The notes beneath the pieces were generated by a model. The model saw only the letters and a program-made list of their open reading frames with translations. It was not told the origin of the DNA and did no database searches. Of a DNA stretch of 64,000 nt, positions 61,436-64,000 are shown in pieces (the stretch's first letter is position 1; every line of letters starts with the position of its first letter). A program made the translations under genes and the position numbers. The stretch is taken from assembly GCF_030695035.1 (NCBI RefSeq), contig NZ_JAUYTT010000001.1, positions 62,001 through 126,000 on the forward strand. The letters run 5' to 3'. The stretch is from Frigidibacter sp. Lineage in GTDB: Bacteria; Pseudomonadota; Alphaproteobacteria; Rhodobacterales; Rhodobacteraceae.

Positions 61436-62274
61436 CCGCGCACCCCGAACACGCAGCCGTCGGAGACCAGCTCCGGCGGCGTCAGGCACAGGCCCCGCGC
61501 CACCGACCAGGCGGCCAGCACCTTCGGCACATAGTCGCGCGTCTCGGCATAGGGCGGCACCCCGCCGTTCTTCTTGACCGCATTCTCGCCGGAGTTGTAG
61601 GCGGCCAGCACCATCAGCGGGTCGCGGTCGAATTCCTTCATCAGCCAGTCCAGATAGGCGACGCCGCCCTTGATGTTCTGCCCCGGCACGGTGGAATCGG
61701 CCACGCCGAACCGGCTCGCCGTCGCCGGGATCAGCTGCATCAGCCCCACAGCCCCGGCAGAGGAGACGGCCTCGGCCCGCCCCCCACTCTCCACCCCGAT
61801 CACCGCCAGCACCAGCGCAGGCGACACTTCGGTGCCGATGGTCGCCATCAGGATATCGGCGCCATGCAGGCGGGCAATCTCCTGCATATGCTGCATCCGC
61901 GGCGCGCCGACGATGGCCCCGCCCGGCCCCTGCGCCAGCGCCGCCACCGCCTTGGGGAAGCGGCCCGCCTTGTCCCCCAGCGAGGGTGACACAAGGCCCC
62001 AGTACCAGTCATAGGCCCCCACCGGCGCTCCGCCGAGGCCCGCCGCCGCAGCCCCCGTCGGCATCGGCGTATCGGGCTTGGGCTGAACCGCCGCGAGCAT
62101 CCGCGCCTGCTCGGCCGGGTCGATTTGCACGGTGATGCGCTTCTGGCCCGCCTGCGGCACGCCGATGCGCTTGAACGTGAAGTCGGGATAGGGCGCCGGA
62201 GTTTCCTCCGCCGCCATCGGCGCAAGCCCAAGGCCCGCGCAAAGCGCCATGATCCGTGCCACGTGCCGCGACAT
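61432..62274 (-). CDS. Lytic transglycosylase, SLT domain
   Basis: This 280-residue protein has a cleavable N-terminus (HVARIMALCAGLGLAPMAA), a linker, and an SLT catalytic domain at about 145-260. The catalytic Glu is in LAVIGVESGGRAEAVSSAGAVGLMQLIPATA, with later AAYNSGENAV and YVPKVL. It cuts peptidoglycan. Its place next to Flp pilus genes may reflect a role in opening the wall for the tad apparatus, but it is on the opposite strand. Confidence 0.9.
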   Translation of the reverse strand: MSRHVARIMALCAGLGLAPMAAEETPAPYPDFTFKRIGVPQAGQKRITVQIDPAEQARMLAAVQPKPDTPMPTGAAAAGLGGAPVGAYDWYWGLVSPSLGDKAGRFPKAVAALAQGPGGAIVGAPRMQHMQEIARLHGADILMATIGTEVSPALVLAVIGVESGGRAEAVSSAGAVGLMQLIPATASRFGVADSTVPGQNIKGGVAYLDWLMKEFDRDPLMVLAAYNSGENAVKKNGGVPPYAETRDYVPKVLAAWSVARGLCLTPPELVSDGCVFGVRG

Positions 62275-62565
62275 TGCGCGTCCTGCTGCTGACTGCTCGT
62301 TTCGGTTCAGGCAGTTTCCCTGCCCGCTTTGATTGCTGCCAGTGTCGCAAAATTTCGCCCCTTGCGCCACTGGTTCCGCACGGCGCCCGCCGCCGCCCCG
62401 GAACAGTCGCGGTAATCCCGCTAAAATACCCTTACCTCGCCCCAATCGCGCCACGTTCCGGGGGCAAAACATCCTCATACCGCAGCGGGGACGGGCCATT
62501 CATAGGCCGGCCCGAAAGATCCGGGGCGGGCGAGACAACAACGAGCAAACACCAGGAGAGACACC

Positions 62566-62769
62566 ATGAAACTGATCAACCTGTTCAAGAACTTCCGCAA
62601 CGACGAAGACGGCGCTGTCACCGTTGACTGGGTCGTGCTGACCGCTGCAGTCGTCGGCCTCGGGATCATCGCGATGGGCGCGATCAACACCGGCGTGGGC
62701 GATCTGACCACCGATATCGGGACCTCGCTCACCAACGTCGGTACGAACACCACCATCGCGGCAGAGTGA
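62566..62769 (+). CDS. Flp/Fap-type pilin component, copy 1
   Basis: This 67-residue type IVb pilin has a basic leader (MKLINLFKNFRNDEDG), a cleavage site after Gly before AVTVDWVVLTAAVVGLG, one hydrophobic helix and a polar Thr/Asn-rich tail. The mature +5 residue is Asp rather than the common Glu, which is usual in this group. It is the first of two tandem copies and is followed by a strong terminator. GGAGAGA precedes the ATG. It should be processed by a TadV/CpaA peptidase and assembled by the tad system, of which cpaB begins nearby. Confidence 0.92.
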   Translation: MKLINLFKNFRNDEDGAVTVDWVVLTAAVVGLGIIAMGAINTGVGDLTTDIGTSLTNVGTNTTIAAE

Positions 62770-62804
62770 AACAACTACTCCGCGTCGCAAGGCGCCGGGG
62801 CTGC

Positions 62805-62839
62805 AGGGACCGCACCGCAAGGTGCGGTCCCTTTGCGTT
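62805..62839 (+). terminator. Intrinsic terminator after pilin copy 1
   Basis: AGGGACCGCACC, GCAA tetraloop, GGTGCGGTCCCT forms a perfect 12-bp stem ending in a T-rich stretch (TTGCGTT). Confidence 0.8.
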
Positions 62840-63044
62840 TCTGCTGACCTTTCAGCCCCCGGAAATCGAGCGCGTAACCGCAAAATCAGCGTGAAAACGA
62901 ACTGAAAATGCACCGGAAGCGCCCCAATCGCGCCACGATCCCCCGGCAAAACACCTTCATACCGCAGCGGGGACGGGCCAAGGCGAGGCCAGCCCGGACG
63001 ATCCGGGGCGGGAGGCAGCAACGAGTGAACCCTGGAGAGACACC

Positions 63045-63248
63045 ATGAAACTGATCAACCTGTTCAAGAACTTCCGCAACGACGAAGACGGCGCCGTCAC
63101 CGTTGACTGGGTCGTGCTGACCGCCGCCGTCGTCGGCCTCGCCATCGCCGCCATGACCGCGATCAACAGCGGCGTGGGCGATCTGACCACCGATATCGGC
63201 ACCTCGCTCACCAACGTCGGTACGAACACCACCATCGCGGCAGAGTGA
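63045..63248 (+). CDS. Flp/Fap-type pilin component, copy 2
   Basis: This 67-residue pilin is nearly the same as copy 1. The differences are confined to the helix and just after it: GLGIIAMGAINTGVG becomes GLAIAAMTAINSGVG. It has the same leader, cleavage site and terminator. Two close copies could raise pilin dose, or give a minor and a major pilin. Confidence 0.92.
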   Translation: MKLINLFKNFRNDEDGAVTVDWVVLTAAVVGLAIAAMTAINSGVGDLTTDIGTSLTNVGTNTTIAAE

Positions 63249-63283
63249 AACAACTACTCCGCGTCGCAACGCGCCGGGGCTGC

Positions 63284-63318
63284 AGGGACCGCACCGCAAG
63301 GTGCGGTCCCTTTGCGTT
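63284..63318 (+). terminator. Intrinsic terminator after pilin copy 2
   Basis: The same perfect 12-bp stem with a GCAA loop as after copy 1, 479 bases downstream of it. It separates the pilin gene from cpaB. Confidence 0.8.
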
Positions 63319-63513
63319 CCGGGAGTCGCGCAACACAGGGACCGTACCGGCAAACGAGCAGCTACGCGTCAGGCACCCGCCCCGAAATACCCCTGCCTAG
63401 GCACGCTTCCACCAAGTTTCTGCCGCAATCGCGCAGCATATCTACACCCGATGCAGGCCGGAGCTTCCGCAATCCGCAACACGCCGCATCGCAAAGAGCA
63501 GAAGGATGACGTC

Positions 63514-64000
63514 ATGAGGATGGTTTTTGGTCTGGTTCTGATCATAGGCGTCGGGCTTGCCGGCTTTGCGGTCTATATGGCGCAGGGCTATATCGCGCAG
63601 ACACAGGCTGAGCGCGATTTGCTGCGCGCCGCCCAGGCCAGTGCAGTGCCGCTGGTCGATATCCTCGTGGTCAACTCCCCCAAGAAATATGGCGATCCGC
63701 TGACCCCTGAAGACGTGGTGCAGATCAAGTGGCAGGCCAATGCGGTCCCGGAAGGCGCCTTCACCGATGCGGCGGCGCTGTTCCCCGAGGGCGCGCCCGG
63801 CACACGGATCGTGCTGCGCGCGCTGGAAACCTACGAGCCGGTACTGGCCGTCAAGGTCACCGAGCCGGGCGAGGATGCGGGACTGACCTCGCGGCTGACC
63901 CGCGGGATGCGCGCCTTCACCATCCAGGTCGATGTCAGCAGCGGCGTGTCGGGTTTTCTGCGCCCCGGCGACCGGGTAGACGTGTACTGGACCGGCACCC
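63514..64000 (+). CDS. cpaB: Flp pilus assembly protein CpaB, N-terminal part (cut by window edge)
   Basis: 162 codons are visible. An N-terminal membrane anchor (MRMVFGLVLIIGVGLAGFAVYMA) is followed by the SAF domain: VDILVVNSPKKYGDPLTPEDVV, TRIVLRALETYEPVLAVKV and the RcpC/CpaB mark GMRAFTIQVDVSSGVSGFLRPGDRVDV. AAGGA before the ATG supports the start. CpaB sits in the periplasm and helps assemble the Tad secretin. More tad genes should follow beyond the edge. Confidence 0.92.
   Translation, partial: MRMVFGLVLIIGVGLAGFAVYMAQGYIAQTQAERDLLRAAQASAVPLVDILVVNSPKKYGDPLTPEDVVQIKWQANAVPEGAFTDAAALFPEGAPGTRIVLRALETYEPVLAVKVTEPGEDAGLTSRLTRGMRAFTIQVDVSSGVSGFLRPGDRVDVYWTGT

Larger units (their letters stand above)
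62438..62839 (+). repeat. Tandem duplication unit 1 carrying a Flp pilin gene
   Basis: From CGCCCCAATCGCG through the pilin gene to the GCAA-loop terminator, this unit is repeated at 62920-63318. The spacing is 482 bases at the left end and 479 at the genes, so a small indel separates the copies. Confidence 0.85.
62920..63318 (+). repeat. Tandem duplication unit 2 carrying a Flp pilin gene
   Basis: Second copy of the promoter-pilin-terminator unit. The leader and coding region are almost identical to copy 1, while the region around 62960-63020 is less conserved. Confidence 0.85.

Noticed and set aside
63312-63509. A 65-codon frame between the second pilin terminator and cpaB
   Set aside because: It starts inside the terminator hairpin, has no ribosome site and no similarity to pilus proteins.
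1-64000. tRNA, rRNA, IS elements or prophage genes
   Set aside because: I looked through the intergenic gaps and the recognised proteins and found no cloverleaf-type genes, transposases, integrases or phage structural genes. A computed tRNA/ncRNA scan was not possible.

Overview
The window is GC-rich (most genes look about 65-70 percent G+C) and densely packed. It looks like a chromosomal segment of an alphaproteobacterium of the Rhodobacterales (Rhodobacter/Paracoccus type). The main reasons are the aa3 cytochrome oxidase order ctaC-ctaB-small ORF-ctaG-ctaE-surf1-thrC-M16 peptidase, the NnrU and DUF2478 proteins, ptsP next to lysC, and short Flp pilins with a GAVTVDW-type N-terminus. No tRNA, rRNA, CRISPR array, prophage or insertion sequence was recognised.

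Left third (1-16060): a phosphonate-type regulon. A minus-strand transporter operon phnC-phnD-phnE-phnE ends in a transglutaminase-like gene cut by the window edge. Divergent from it is a plus-strand operon: a second PhnD-PhnC-PhnE transporter, a SAM methyltransferase, a PhnM-like amidohydrolase and a second methyltransferase. Convergent with that is phnFGHIJKLM, the carbon-phosphorus lyase operon. All three promoter regions carry Pho-box-like direct repeats. Two of them share a palindrome (core TCATTCGAATGA) that is a good candidate for the PhnF operator. The main surprise is that PhnJ lacks all four cysteines that make and serve the iron-sulfur cluster of the radical-SAM C-P lyase, while the rest of the complex is kept. 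With the extra methyltransferases and PhnM paralogue, and no phnN or phnP in view, this suggests altered chemistry.

Middle (16300-34700): a repeat-rich autotransporter, a PHB-depolymerase-like esterase, a ribbon-helix-helix regulator, DUF2478, NnrU, then housekeeping and metabolic genes (waaA, Nudix, DUF1178, SDR, an atypical pyruvate kinase, lysC, ptsP, DJ-1/PfpI, EcsC, GNAT, flavin reductase, EamA transporter, mtnP).

Aromatic region (34760-42950): a TetR regulator faces a carotenoid/stilbene-cleaving oxygenase, aldehyde dehydrogenase, MFS transporter and outer-membrane protein, with a nearly perfect 30-bp operator between them. Next are pobA and its AraC-type regulator. Together they could take a hydroxylated stilbene or similar compound to an aromatic aldehyde, then 4-hydroxybenzoate, then protocatechuate.

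Right part (42970-64000): an AT-rich orphan TIR-domain gene (probably acquired), apt, a FAD-linked oxidase, the cytochrome oxidase/assembly operon with thrC and an M16 peptidase, tldD, dprA, topA, a two-subunit CoA transferase, a lytic transglycosylase, a tandem pair of Flp pilin genes and the start of cpaB, which opens a tad pilus locus beyond the edge. Two matched arrays of 11-bp repeats lie between dprA and topA.
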